Part shown: one piece after another, positions 54,320 to 62,590 of the stretch | How the letters are laid out: each line of letters starts with the position of its first letter | Position numbering within the stretch: the first letter of the stretch is position 1 | Assembly (NCBI RefSeq): GCF_030551255.1 | Contig: NZ_CP130630.1 | Coordinates: 1,302,001-1,366,000, forward strand | Direction of reading: 5' to 3' | DNA from: Streptomyces sp. NL15-2K | GTDB taxonomy: Bacteria > Actinomycetota > Actinomycetes > Streptomycetales > Streptomycetaceae | DNA length: 64,000 nt | Made by a program: the position numbers and the translations under genes | The notes under the pieces: model-generated | Seen by the model: the letters and a program-made list of their open reading frames with translations, nothing else | Told to the model about the DNA's origin: nothing | Database searches by the model: none

Positions 54320-55369
54320 ATGGGCCGCATGCGGTCATGGGGAACGGCCTGCGCCGCCGCCGCACTGCTGCTGGTGGCCACGGTCGGCTGCACCGGGGGC
54401 GACGGCGGTGACGGCGGTGACGGGGGTGACGCGGCGCGCAGCAGCCCGCCGACACGGACCAGCGCCGAAAGCCGGACCCCCTCCCCGACCCGTACGCCCG
54501 TCAACCCGGTGTCGATCCCGGGCCTGATCCAGCGCGAGCACCACGGTTCCGGCCTCCGCCTCGGCGCCGTGCTCGCCCGGACCGCCGCCTACACGAGCTA
54601 CCGCGTGACGTACGAGGCGAACGGGCTGACGATCTCGGGCCTGATGAACATCCCGACCGGCAAGGGCCCGTTCCCGGCGCTGGTCCTGGCCCACGGCTAC
54701 ATCGATCCGGCCGTCTACACCACCGGCCGCGGCCTGGCCCGCGAACAGGACCTCCTCGCACGCAACGGCTACGTGGTCCTGCACACCGACTACCGCAACC
54801 ACGCGGGTTCGGACGACGACCCCGACAACGACGTGAACCTCCGCCTCGGCTACACCGAGGACGTCATCGGCGCGGTGATGGCCCTGCGCTCCTCCGGCCG
54901 CGCGGAGATCGACGGCGACCGGATCGGCCTGCTGGGCCGGTCGATGGGCGGCGGCGTCGTATACAACACGCTGGTGGTGACCCCGGGGCTGGTCGACGCA
55001 GCGGTGGTCTTCGCGCCGGTCAGCTCCCGACCGGAGGAGAACATCGACCAGTTCCAGCGCCCCGAGAACGACCCGATCGTCGCCGAGATCGAGGCCGAGC
55101 ACGGCACCCCGGAGGAGAACCCGGCCTTCTGGCGTGAGGTCTCGCCCGTCACCTACGTCGACCGTGTGACCGAGCCGCTGCTGATCCACCACGGCACGGC
55201 GGACGACACGTGTCCCCTCACCTGGTCGAGGCGGACGGCCGCCGCGTTCGAGGCGGCGGGCAAGGACGTGGAGCTGCGCACCTACGACGGCGAGGGGCAC
55301 ACGTTCGGACCGCAGTGGCCGCGTTCGATGGACGCCACGATGGCCTTCTTCGAACGGCACCTGCGCTGA
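54320..55369 (+). CDS. Secreted alpha/beta hydrolase (prolyl oligopeptidase/acylaminoacyl peptidase-like) lipoprotein
   Basis: A 349-aa protein: lipoprotein signal with VATVGC, then a Gly-Asp repeat (GGDGGDGGDGGD) and a Ser/Thr/Pro linker. The alpha/beta hydrolase domain has LVLAHGYIDPAVY, the nucleophile in GLLGRSMGGGVVYNT, Asp in IHHGTADDTCP, and His in YDGEGHTFG. It hydrolyses peptides or esters outside the membrane; the substrate is unknown. ATG 54320 or 54329 are both in frame. A single-gene unit. Confidence 0.85.
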   Translation: MGRMRSWGTACAAAALLLVATVGCTGGDGGDGGDGGDAARSSPPTRTSAESRTPSPTRTPVNPVSIPGLIQREHHGSGLRLGAVLARTAAYTSYRVTYEANGLTISGLMNIPTGKGPFPALVLAHGYIDPAVYTTGRGLAREQDLLARNGYVVLHTDYRNHAGSDDDPDNDVNLRLGYTEDVIGAVMALRSSGRAEIDGDRIGLLGRSMGGGVVYNTLVVTPGLVDAAVVFAPVSSRPEENIDQFQRPENDPIVAEIEAEHGTPEENPAFWREVSPVTYVDRVTEPLLIHHGTADDTCPLTWSRRTAAAFEAAGKDVELRTYDGEGHTFGPQWPRSMDATMAFFERHLR

Positions 55370-55508
55370 GGCGCGCTGCTGCGCCCCGCGACCGATCCGG
55401 CCCGCGACGACCGTCGCTTCGCGAAAAGTCCAAGAAGACCGGTCCGCATGTCCGAACTCGCCAGTACGCTCACCGCATTCGCACCCCGCCCACCTCCGAG
55501 GAGCGCCC

Positions 55509-56852
55509 GTGACCAGCTGGGTCGGCCGGACCGCCGCCGAGATCGCCGCCGCCGTACGCGAGAAGCGGGCCACGCCCCGCGAAGTGGTGGCGGAGCATCT
55601 CGCCCGGATCGAACGGCTCGACGGTCGCGTCGGAGCCTTCCGCGTGGTCCGCGCCGAGGCGGCGCTCGCCGAGGCCGACGAGGTGGCCGCGCGCGGTGAC
55701 CTCGCCGAACTGCCCCTGGCCGGCGTGCCCGTGGCCGTCAAGGACAACCTGGCCGTGCGGGGCGAGTCGCGGCGCCTCGGTACCGCCGCGACCCGGGACA
55801 CGCCCGCCGCCGACGACCATGTCACCGTGGCCCGGCTGCGGGCGGCGGGCGCGGTGGTCGTGGGCCTGACCAACGTGCCGGAACTGTGCGTCTTCGGCAC
55901 CACGGAGGGCGTCCACGGCACCGCCCGCAACCCGTGGGACACCTCCCGCACGGCGGGCGGCTCGTCCGGCGGCAGCGCGGCCGCGGTCGCCGCCGGCCTG
56001 GTGCCGATCGCCCTCGGCAACGACGGCATGGGCTCCTTGCGCATACCGGCGGCCAACTGCGGCCTGCTCACCCTGAAGCCGGGCATCGGCGTGGTCCCGG
56101 CCGGCGTCAGCGACGGCGACTGGTTCGGCATGTCCGAGAACGGGCCCCTGGCGACGACCGTCGAGGACGCCCGCCTGATGCTGTCGGTCATCGCGGACAC
56201 CGGGTTCGTACGACGGGACGGGCCCGCCGCGCACAAGGTCGCCGTCTCCCTGCGCAGCCCGATCGCCGGAGTCGCCATCACCAAGCCGTATACGACCGCG
56301 GTCCGGGAGGCCGCCGGGCTGCTCATCAAGGCAGGTCACCCGGTACGGCGCGCCGACCCGCCGTATCCGGTGTCGCTGAGCCTCACCTCGCTCGTCCACT
56401 GGACGGCGGGCACCTTCGTGGACGCGCAGGGCCTCGACAGACAGCACCTCGCGCGGCGCACCCGGGTCCACGCGGCCATCGGGCGGTCCTTCGTCGGCAC
56501 AGCCCGCACCGGCAGGGCCCGGGAGGCACTGCGCCGGCGCCTGGAGCCGTTCTTCGACGAGTACGACGTGCTGCTCACCCCGGCGCTCGCCCGCCGCTCC
56601 CCCAAGGCCGGGCCCTGGCACGAGCGGGGCTGGCTGAGCAACGTGCTGGCCAACACGAACTACTCACCCATGACCCCGCCGTGGAACCTGACCGGCTGGC
56701 CCGCGATGTCGGTCCCCTTCGGCACCCTGCCCTCCGGCGCCCCCTGCGCGGTACAGCTGGTGGGGCGGCCGGGGTCGGAGGCGGATCTGCTGGAGGTGGC
56801 GGAGCAGTTGGAGCAGCGGCATCCGTGGCAGCGGACGGCGCCGCTGGACTAG
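55509..56852 (+). CDS. Amidase (amidase signature family)
   Basis: A 447-aa enzyme with the Ser-cisSer-Lys triad: Lys in VAVKDNLAVRGE, the Gly/Ser-rich loop TSRTAGGSSGGSAAAVAAGL with cis-Ser, and the nucleophile in ALGNDGMGSLRIPAANCG. It hydrolyses carboxamides (the gatA-like family); the substrate is unknown. Start GTG 55509 has GAGGAG upstream. It stands between the hydrolase gene and a convergent GNAT gene. Confidence 0.88.
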   Translation: MTSWVGRTAAEIAAAVREKRATPREVVAEHLARIERLDGRVGAFRVVRAEAALAEADEVAARGDLAELPLAGVPVAVKDNLAVRGESRRLGTAATRDTPAADDHVTVARLRAAGAVVVGLTNVPELCVFGTTEGVHGTARNPWDTSRTAGGSSGGSAAAVAAGLVPIALGNDGMGSLRIPAANCGLLTLKPGIGVVPAGVSDGDWFGMSENGPLATTVEDARLMLSVIADTGFVRRDGPAAHKVAVSLRSPIAGVAITKPYTTAVREAAGLLIKAGHPVRRADPPYPVSLSLTSLVHWTAGTFVDAQGLDRQHLARRTRVHAAIGRSFVGTARTGRAREALRRRLEPFFDEYDVLLTPALARRSPKAGPWHERGWLSNVLANTNYSPMTPPWNLTGWPAMSVPFGTLPSGAPCAVQLVGRPGSEADLLEVAEQLEQRHPWQRTAPLD

Positions 56853-56870
56853 GTGCGGACCAGGAGCGGA

Positions 56871-57353
56871 CTAGAGGGCCTTGTACATGATGTGCAGGCC
56901 CACCCGGCCGTGCCGGGGGTGTTCGTACGCGTCCGGGACCGTGCCCAGGATCGTGAAGCCGAGGGACGTCCAGAGCTTCACCGCCGGGTTGGTCTCGACG
57001 ACGGCGTTGAAGACCATCCCCCGGTAGCCGGCGGTCTCGGCGGCGGTCAGAAGGTGCTCGGCGAGGGCGCGGCCGATGCCGCGGCCGGCGTGGTCGGGGT
57101 CGACCATGAAGCCCGCGTTGGCGATGCGGGAGGCGGGGCCGCCGTAGTTGGGGGTGAGGTAGGCGGAGGCCACGACGGCTCCCGTGTCGTCCTCGACGAC
57201 ATGGACGGTCTTGGCCGGGGCCATCCACAGGGCACGGGCCGCTTCCTCGGACGTGTCCGGGTCCCAGGCGTAGGTCTCGGCGGCGGCGACGATCCGGTGC
57301 CAGAAAGGCCAGATCCGCGGCCAGTCCTCGGCCACGGCTTTCCTGATCAGCAT
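56871..57353 (-). CDS. GNAT-family N-acetyltransferase
   Basis: A 160-aa single-domain GNAT: MLIRKAVAEDWPRIWPFWHR, YLTPNYGGPASRIANAGFMV, acetyl-CoA loop DPDHAGRGIGRALAEHLL and NPAVKLWTSLGFTILGTVPD. The substrate is unknown. It ends 18 bp after the convergent amidase. ATG 57353 is the family start. Confidence 0.88.
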   Translation of the reverse strand: MLIRKAVAEDWPRIWPFWHRIVAAAETYAWDPDTSEEAARALWMAPAKTVHVVEDDTGAVVASAYLTPNYGGPASRIANAGFMVDPDHAGRGIGRALAEHLLTAAETAGYRGMVFNAVVETNPAVKLWTSLGFTILGTVPDAYEHPRHGRVGLHIMYKAL

Positions 57354-57424
57354 GGGCGCAGTCTCGCACGCCCATGCTGTCGGCGATCGCGACGGGTCCT
57401 GCCTGCGGGTCGGTCCCCGCGGGG

Positions 57425-57598
57425 TCAGTCCACGCTGGGCAGGATGTGGGGCTCGGCGAGGTCGTCCTCGTAGCCCGCCAGGCGGATCGGTGCGGACCGG
57501 GCCCACACGTCCAGGCTTCCGATCTCGCCGGGCCGGCGGCCCGCGCGCTCCGTGCGTTCCTTGGGGCGCTGCTCGCGATTCGTCTTCTCCGGTGTCAC
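57425..57598 (-). CDS. 57-residue protein of unknown function
   Basis: GTG 57598 is preceded by a textbook AAGGAG with six bases spacing. The product begins VTPEKTNREQRPKERTERAG and continues RRPGEIGSLDVWARSAPIRL and AGYEDDLAEPHILPSVD. The first half is very basic; the second is hydrophobic to acidic, with aromatic residues and no Cys. Codon use is Streptomyces-like. Stop at 57425, 71 bp before the GNAT start. The charged leader plus short tail is reminiscent of peptide precursors or small regulatory proteins, but no known family was recognised and no modification enzyme is adjacent. Confidence 0.6.
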   Translation of the reverse strand: MTPEKTNREQRPKERTERAGRRPGEIGSLDVWARSAPIRLAGYEDDLAEPHILPSVD

Positions 57599-58012
57599 CG
57601 CGCACTCCTTATGTGTCGGGTCACCCTCGGGCGTTCCGGCCCAGTAATGCGGCCTGGTTTCCGACGCCCGATGGTGTCTGGCTTGAGGCAGTTCGGACGC
57701 GGTGGCGTCGGTCCCATGACGGACTGTGGGTGTGGGTAGGACCCCGTACTGCTGTCCGTCCGTTACAGATTAACCAAATGAGCGGGGGTCCGCTCGATGG
57801 GGCTGAAAACAAAGGGTAACTGTCTGAAGTCGGCCCACATTCGACCAGGCATGATTTCCAACGCTTTGTTACATAGTCTTCCGGTTTGGAAGTCGCCCGT
57901 TCGGCCTACGGCGGCGAACAGCCGACGCAGTTCAGATCCCGTTGGCCGAATCGCAAGCCGGCCATGATCTGCTGCCGGACGGCAACGGCTTGTCCGGCGG
58001 GAGGACTGACGC
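57599..58012. other. 414-bp intergenic region
   Basis: Divergent promoters of the 57-aa gene and the HD-fold gene. Two AT-richer pockets (about 57765-57790 with GTTACAGATTAACC, and 57838-57890 with CTTTGTTACATAG) are the likely promoter cores. No gene recognised. Confidence 0.45.
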
Positions 58013-58465
58013 ATGGAGCTGCGCAGTGTCGAGGAGCTGATGGATCTGCTGTACGCCTGCCGGGGCGCCTGGCGCGCCTCGCCCGGGCCCCGGGGTGGCC
58101 GGGTCGATCTGCACCAGCACGCACTGCGGACCGCCGCGCTGCTGCGCCGCAGCCGTCCCGCCGACAAGGAGCTCCAAGTGGCGGGCCTGGTGCACGCGAT
58201 CGGTCCGCTGCTGCGCCCCGGGGACGAGAGCGCGCACGCGCACTGCGCGGCCGAAGCGGTCCGTTCCCTGCTCGGTGAGCGGGTCTCCCGCCTGGTCCGA
58301 GGGCACGTCCCGGGCGGCGGTCCCGCCGACGACGACCTGCTGCGCCTGCGCCAGGCCGAAGAGGAGGGCAGGACAGCCGGGTTCGACGCGGGCGTCCTGG
58401 AGGACTGGCGCACGGTGCTGGAGCTGATGGCGGCGCGGAACTCCCGCCTCGGGGCTGTCGACTGA
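58013..58465 (+). CDS. HD-domain-like phosphohydrolase relative lacking the catalytic Asp
   Basis: A 150-aa protein resembling predicted HD phosphohydrolases of the PhnZ type: VDLHQHALRTAALLRRSRPA, then ELQVAGLVHAIGPLLRPGDE, AHAHCAAEAVRSLLGERVSR and LVRGHVPGG. Where the family has HD (VHDIG or VHDLG), this reads VHAIG (codons CAC GCG). The other His positions remain. The loss of that Asp would weaken metal binding, so it may be inactive or bind metal differently. ATG 58013 has GGGAGG 11 bases upstream. Confidence 0.7.
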   Translation: MELRSVEELMDLLYACRGAWRASPGPRGGRVDLHQHALRTAALLRRSRPADKELQVAGLVHAIGPLLRPGDESAHAHCAAEAVRSLLGERVSRLVRGHVPGGGPADDDLLRLRQAEEEGRTAGFDAGVLEDWRTVLELMAARNSRLGAVD

Positions 58466-58478
58466 CGGTCCGTCATGA

Positions 58479-58509
58479 GACCGTACGGCGATGACGTCGC
58501 CGTACGGTC
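58479..58509 (+). terminator. 13-bp hairpin at the HD-gene end / SDR start
   Basis: A perfect stem 58479-58491 / 58497-58509 (GACCGTACGGCGA and complement) with loop TGACG, 14 bp past the HD-gene stop. It also contains the SDR start codon (58491-58493). Confidence 0.6.
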
Positions 58510-59312
58510 TTCAGGGCAGGGCCGCCGTGGTCACCGGGGCCACGCGGGGCATCGGGTACGCCGTGGCCCGTGAGCTGGCCGCGGCGGGGGCGCTGGTGTG
58601 CGTGACCGCGCGGCACGCCGATCAGGTGCGGCGGACCGCCGCGCGGCTGGGCGGCATCGGGCTGGCCGGCAGTGTCGCCGATCCGGCACATCTGCGGCAG
58701 GTCACGGAGTTGACGCTGCGCGAGTTCGGCCGGATCGACGTCGTGGTCAACAACGCGGCGACCAACCAGCCGTACGGACAGCTCATGGACGCCGACCCGG
58801 ACCTGTGGCGCACGGCGTTCGCCGTCAACGTAGAAGCGCCGCTGCGGCTGGTGCGGGAGGCGTGGCGGGCGTGGATGGGGGAGCACGGGGGCTCGGTGGT
58901 GAACATCTGCACGGAGGGCGCGGAGCATGTCGGGCCCAACGTCGGCGCGTACGGGACCAGCAAGGCGGCGCTGCTGCACCTGACGCGCCAGCTGGCGGGC
59001 GAACTCGCGCCGCGGGTACGGGTCAACTCCGTCTCCCCCGGTCTCGTCCGCACCGAGATGGCGCGGTTCGTGTGGGAGCGGGGCGAGGACGAGGTGGCGG
59101 CGGGGCTGCCCCTGGGCCGGATCGGCGAGCCCGAGGACGTCGCGCGGGCCGTCGTGTGGCTGGCCTCGGACGCGGCGCGGTGGGTGACCGGGGCGGATCT
59201 GGTGGTGGACGGGGGCACGCGGGTTCGGGCGGCGGCCACACCGACGGCGTACGCGGTACACGAACGCCTGCGGTCGCAGGCACCGCCGGATGCGGGCAGC
59301 GGCGCGTCCTGA
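58491..59312 (+). CDS. SDR family oxidoreductase
   Basis: A 273-aa classical SDR: VVTGATRGIGYAVARELAAA, NNAATNQPYGQLMDADPDLW, VVNICTEGAEHVG (Thr at the usual Ser place), YGTSK (Tyr-x3-Lys), PGLVRTEMARF and VTGADLVVDGG. The substrate is unknown; the closest type is 3-oxoacyl reductase-like. ATG 58491 is used because SPYGLQGRAAVVTG is homologous; there is no clear ribosome binding site, and the codon sits inside a hairpin. A ~30-residue C-terminal tail follows the fold. Confidence 0.82.
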   Translation: MTSPYGLQGRAAVVTGATRGIGYAVARELAAAGALVCVTARHADQVRRTAARLGGIGLAGSVADPAHLRQVTELTLREFGRIDVVVNNAATNQPYGQLMDADPDLWRTAFAVNVEAPLRLVREAWRAWMGEHGGSVVNICTEGAEHVGPNVGAYGTSKAALLHLTRQLAGELAPRVRVNSVSPGLVRTEMARFVWERGEDEVAAGLPLGRIGEPEDVARAVVWLASDAARWVTGADLVVDGGTRVRAAATPTAYAVHERLRSQAPPDAGSGAS

Positions 59313-59519
59313 CGCCGCTGAGCGGACGCGGCGTGCGGGGGTGGGGGGTGGGGGTGCCCGAGATCGAGGCGGCTACGCGATCGCCCCCGACAGGGCGACA
59401 GGCCCGTGGCGGGGCCTGCATGGAGTCGAACCACGAAGAACGCGTGACCAACGCACCGGGCACCCTCACCGTAGGACAGCGGCCCCCGCACAGGCCACCG
59501 GATTACAGCGGGCGGGGCC

Positions 59520-61004
59520 TCACCACTTGCCCGGCGCGTAATCCTTCAGGAAGACCCCGTACAGGTCCTCACCCTCCTCGCCGCGCACGATCGGGTCGTA
59601 CACGCGGGCCGCGCCGTCGACCAGGTCGAGCGGGGCGTGGAAGCCGGCCTCGGCGAGGCGGACCTTGTCGGGGTGCGGGCGTTCGTCGGTGATCCAGCCG
59701 GTGTCGACGGCCGTCATCAGGATGCCGTCCTTCTCGAACATCTCCTGGGCGCTGGTGCGCGTGAGCATGTTCAGCGCGGCCTTGGCCATGTTGGTGTGCG
59801 GGTGGCCGGCGCCCTTGTAGCCGCGCGCGAAGACGCCCTCCATGGCGGAGACGTTGACGATGTACGACCGGCGGGAGGCCGAGGCGGCCATCGCCGGGCG
59901 CAGGCGGCTGATCAGGATGAAGGGCGCCGTGGAGTTGCAGAGCTGGACCTCGAGCAGCTCGACCGGCGTGACCTCCTCGACCGTCTGGATCCAGCTGTTG
60001 GTGTCGTGCAGGTCGGGGACGAGCCCGCCCGCGTCGATCGCCGTACCGGCCGCGATGCGCTCCAGGGACGCCGAGCCGGAGACCAGGGCCAGGTCCGTCA
60101 CGTCCTGGGCGGTCAGCGCACCGCCGCCCGCGACCGGGAGGGCGGGCACCGCGCCGGAGCCGAAGGTGCCGATCACCTCGGCGGCGGGCAGTTCACCGGC
60201 GGGCAGCGGGCCGGACTCGGCGCCGAGCAGCTCGCTGTAGGCCTGCGGGGAGCGCCGTACGGTCTGCGCCGCGTTGTTGATCAGGATGTCGAGGGGACCC
60301 TCGGCGGCCACCGAGTCGGCGAGGGCCACCACCTGGGCGGGGTCGCGCAGGTCGATGCCGACGATCTTGAGGCGGTGGATCCAGTCGGCGCTGTCGGGCT
60401 GGGCCTTGAAGCGGCGGATCGCGTCGTTCGGGAAGCGGGTGGTGATCGTGGTGTGCGCGCCGTCGCGCAGCAGGCGCAGCGCGATGTACATGCCGATCTT
60501 GGCGCGGCCGCCGGTGAGCAGCGCGCGCTTGCCCGTCAGGTCGGCGCGGGCGTCGCGGCGGGCCCGGTTCTCGGCGGCGCACTTCTGGCAGAGCTGGTGG
60601 TAGAAGTAGTCGACCTCGACGTACCGGGCCTTGCAGATGTAGCAGGAGCGCGGGCGCTGGAGTACCCCCGCGATCTGCCCCTCCCCCGTGACCGACGACG
60701 GCAGGACGCCCTCCGTCTCGTCGTCGATGCGCTGGGCGGAGCCGGTGGCCGTGGCCTCCGTGACCGCCTTGTCGTGGGCGGTCTTGGCGGCCCGGCGCTC
60801 CTGGCGGCGGCGCTGCTTGACCGTGCGGTAGACGCCCGCGGTGGCCCGGCGCACCGCGATCGCGTCCGGGTGGTCGACCTCCAGCTTGTCGAGTTCCTCC
60901 AGCACGCTGAGGCAGACGGCGAGCCGTTCGGGGTCGATGCCGGGCCCGTACGAGGACTCAACCACCTCGTCCATCGTCGCCGAGCCGTTGTCTGTCACCG
61001 TCAT
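59520..61004 (-). CDS. Large SDR-fold protein with N-terminal helical part and zinc ribbon
   Basis: A 494-aa protein. Residues ~20-110 are charged helix. A four-Cys zinc ribbon (CYICKARYVEVDYFYHQLCQ KC) covers ~120-143. An SDR domain follows from ~160: LLTGGRAKIGMYIALRLLRD, INNAAQTVRRSP and VNVSAMEGVFARGYK. At the Tyr-x3-Lys site it reads TNMAK, so the catalytic Tyr is Thr. An insertion of ~90 residues sits between strands 4 and 5. Activity as a dehydrogenase is uncertain. Start ATG 61004. Confidence 0.75.
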   Translation of the reverse strand: MTVTDNGSATMDEVVESSYGPGIDPERLAVCLSVLEELDKLEVDHPDAIAVRRATAGVYRTVKQRRRQERRAAKTAHDKAVTEATATGSAQRIDDETEGVLPSSVTGEGQIAGVLQRPRSCYICKARYVEVDYFYHQLCQKCAAENRARRDARADLTGKRALLTGGRAKIGMYIALRLLRDGAHTTITTRFPNDAIRRFKAQPDSADWIHRLKIVGIDLRDPAQVVALADSVAAEGPLDILINNAAQTVRRSPQAYSELLGAESGPLPAGELPAAEVIGTFGSGAVPALPVAGGGALTAQDVTDLALVSGSASLERIAAGTAIDAGGLVPDLHDTNSWIQTVEEVTPVELLEVQLCNSTAPFILISRLRPAMAASASRRSYIVNVSAMEGVFARGYKGAGHPHTNMAKAALNMLTRTSAQEMFEKDGILMTAVDTGWITDERPHPDKVRLAEAGFHAPLDLVDGAARVYDPIVRGEEGEDLYGVFLKDYAPGKW

Positions 61005-61108
61005 GGCCGCTGCCGTTCCCTGGGTCCCTCGCGCGGCGCTCCGACGGCGGCCGCTTTCGAACGGGGCATTTTACGGAGCGCCGGGCCGCACGCCAAACCC
61101 GCCCACTG

Positions 61109-62440
61109 TCACGGCTCACAAGCGGCGATGAGCGTCTCCACCTCCTGGGACAGTGCGTGGGCCAGCCGGTCGAGGTCCGGTACGGCGTGCGCGTCGGCGA
61201 CGAGCCCGTAGTGGACGCTCCCCCGGTACGTCGAGATGGCGACCGCGAGGGACTGGCCGCGGGCCAGCGGGGCGAAGGGAAACACCGCGGTGACCGGATT
61301 GCCGCCGAGCCTGAGGCCGATGCTCGGCAGCGGCACGCTGGTGACGAGGATGTCGAACCAGAGCCGCGCGGCCTGGCCGGCCAGCGCCCCGCCGAGCCGG
61401 TGACCGAGCGCCGGCACATGGTCGGCGAGCAGGGCGACGGCACCGGCGCCCCGGTTGGGTCCGGCGTCCTTGTTGCGGTCCATGGCCGTACGGACCGTGG
61501 CGAGGCGGCCGAGCGGGTCCGGATCGGCGACGGGAAGCCGTATCAGGTACCCGGAGAGCCGGTTGCCCTGTGGGTGGGCGGTGCGCGGGCGGCGCGTGGA
61601 GACCGGGATCAGCGCGCGGGGCGCGATGCCCTCGCTGCCGTCGCCGCGCTCGTCGAGCCAGCGGCGCAGGGCGCCCGCTACGACCGCGATGAGGACGTCG
61701 TTGACGGTGCCGCCCTCGGCCTTGCGGACGCGGTGCACGTCGTCGAGGTCGACGACCACTCCGGCGGTGCGGCGGGTACCGGTGGGCCAGGCGGTGAGGG
61801 CGGCGGAGGAGCGCACGCCCAGGTTGGCCACGGCGAGGGAGGCGCCGATGTCCAGCGCCCGGCCCACGTCGGTCAGGGCTCCGCGCACCAGCCCGGGCAG
61901 TTTCCGCACGTCGGGGAGGAGGCTGCGGGAGGGCTCGGTGCGGCGGGGCCGGCGGGCCGGCAGGTCCATCGGGTCCAGGACGGCGGCGGCGAGCGTCAGC
62001 GCCCGCAGCCCGTCGGCCAGGGCATGGTGGAACTTGAACAGCACGGCGAACGAGACGCCGTCCTCCCCGGGCAGCACGTGGGCCTCCCACGGCGGCCGGC
62101 CGCGGTCCAGCGGGCGCTGCATGAGCCGGCCCGCCTCGCCGTGGAAGTCCGCGGTCGGGGCGTGCAGCAGGACGTGGTTCAGGGGATCGAAACCGGGGTC
62201 GGGCTCCCGAGCCGCGCCGCCGAGGACCGGCGGCAGGCCGAGCGGCTGCCACACACTCCGGATCCGCATCCGCAGACCGGGCACCGCGGCGGCCCGTGCG
62301 GCGAGCAGGTCGGCCGCGTGGGCGCCCGCGGTGGGCGAGCGTGCCGCGAAGACGCCGAGCGCGCCCAGGTGCATGGGATGCTCGGCGGATTCCATGTTCC
62401 AGAACGCCAAGTCGAGAGGTGCCAGCAGGTCAGCAGTCAA
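61109..62440 (-). CDS. Wax ester synthase/diacylglycerol acyltransferase (WS/DGAT)
   Basis: A 443-aa acyltransferase with the catalytic HHxxxDG motif FHHALADG (about residue 137). The N-terminal start is PLDLAFWNMESAEHPMHLGA, with later motifs GGTVNDVLIAVVAGALRRWL, NRLSGYLIRLPV and LVTSVPLP. It makes triacylglycerol or wax esters from acyl-CoA, a storage lipid route. From memory the S. coelicolor SCO0958 DGAT is the equivalent gene. The start is the unusual TTG 62440, within a repeated 13-mer (see the repeat at 62428-62480). This intact copy contrasts with the broken WS/DGAT at 6.6-7.2 kb. Confidence 0.85.
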   Translation of the reverse strand: MTADLLAPLDLAFWNMESAEHPMHLGALGVFAARSPTAGAHAADLLAARAAAVPGLRMRIRSVWQPLGLPPVLGGAAREPDPGFDPLNHVLLHAPTADFHGEAGRLMQRPLDRGRPPWEAHVLPGEDGVSFAVLFKFHHALADGLRALTLAAAVLDPMDLPARRPRRTEPSRSLLPDVRKLPGLVRGALTDVGRALDIGASLAVANLGVRSSAALTAWPTGTRRTAGVVVDLDDVHRVRKAEGGTVNDVLIAVVAGALRRWLDERGDGSEGIAPRALIPVSTRRPRTAHPQGNRLSGYLIRLPVADPDPLGRLATVRTAMDRNKDAGPNRGAGAVALLADHVPALGHRLGGALAGQAARLWFDILVTSVPLPSIGLRLGGNPVTAVFPFAPLARGQSLAVAISTYRGSVHYGLVADAHAVPDLDRLAHALSQEVETLIAACEP

Positions 62441-62480
62441 GGGCTTGCCTCGCGTCGACGACGGGTGGGTCAGCAGTCAA
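62428..62480. repeat. 13-bp direct repeat at the WS/DGAT start
   Basis: GGTCAGCAGTCAA occurs at 62428-62440 (overlapping the start codon) and again at 62468-62480, 40 bp apart. A second TTGACTGCTGACC copy therefore lies directly upstream. Confidence 0.8.
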
Positions 62481-62540
62481 TCGCCCGCAAGCGATTACGG
62501 TCAAGTACGATCAAGCTACGCACAGTTAACACCAGATTAA

Positions 62541-62568
62541 GTCCCGCCCCCAGCGAAAGGGGCGGGAC
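62541..62568 (-). terminator. Terminator after the GH2 gene
   Basis: A perfect 10-bp stem GTCCCGCCCC / GGGGCGGGAC with an 8-nt loop, 22 bp beyond the GH2 stop. Confidence 0.8.
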
Positions 62569-62590
62569 ACATGGGGCAACAGAGGCGAAA

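Noticed and set aside
59405..59482. tRNA-like sequence on the minus strand (GGTTCGACTCC T-arm with CGTGG/CCATG stem)
   Set aside because: The T-arm and part of the acceptor pair, but no standard D-arm or anticodon arm of correct spacing can be drawn, and the acceptor has two mismatches. At most a decayed tRNA.
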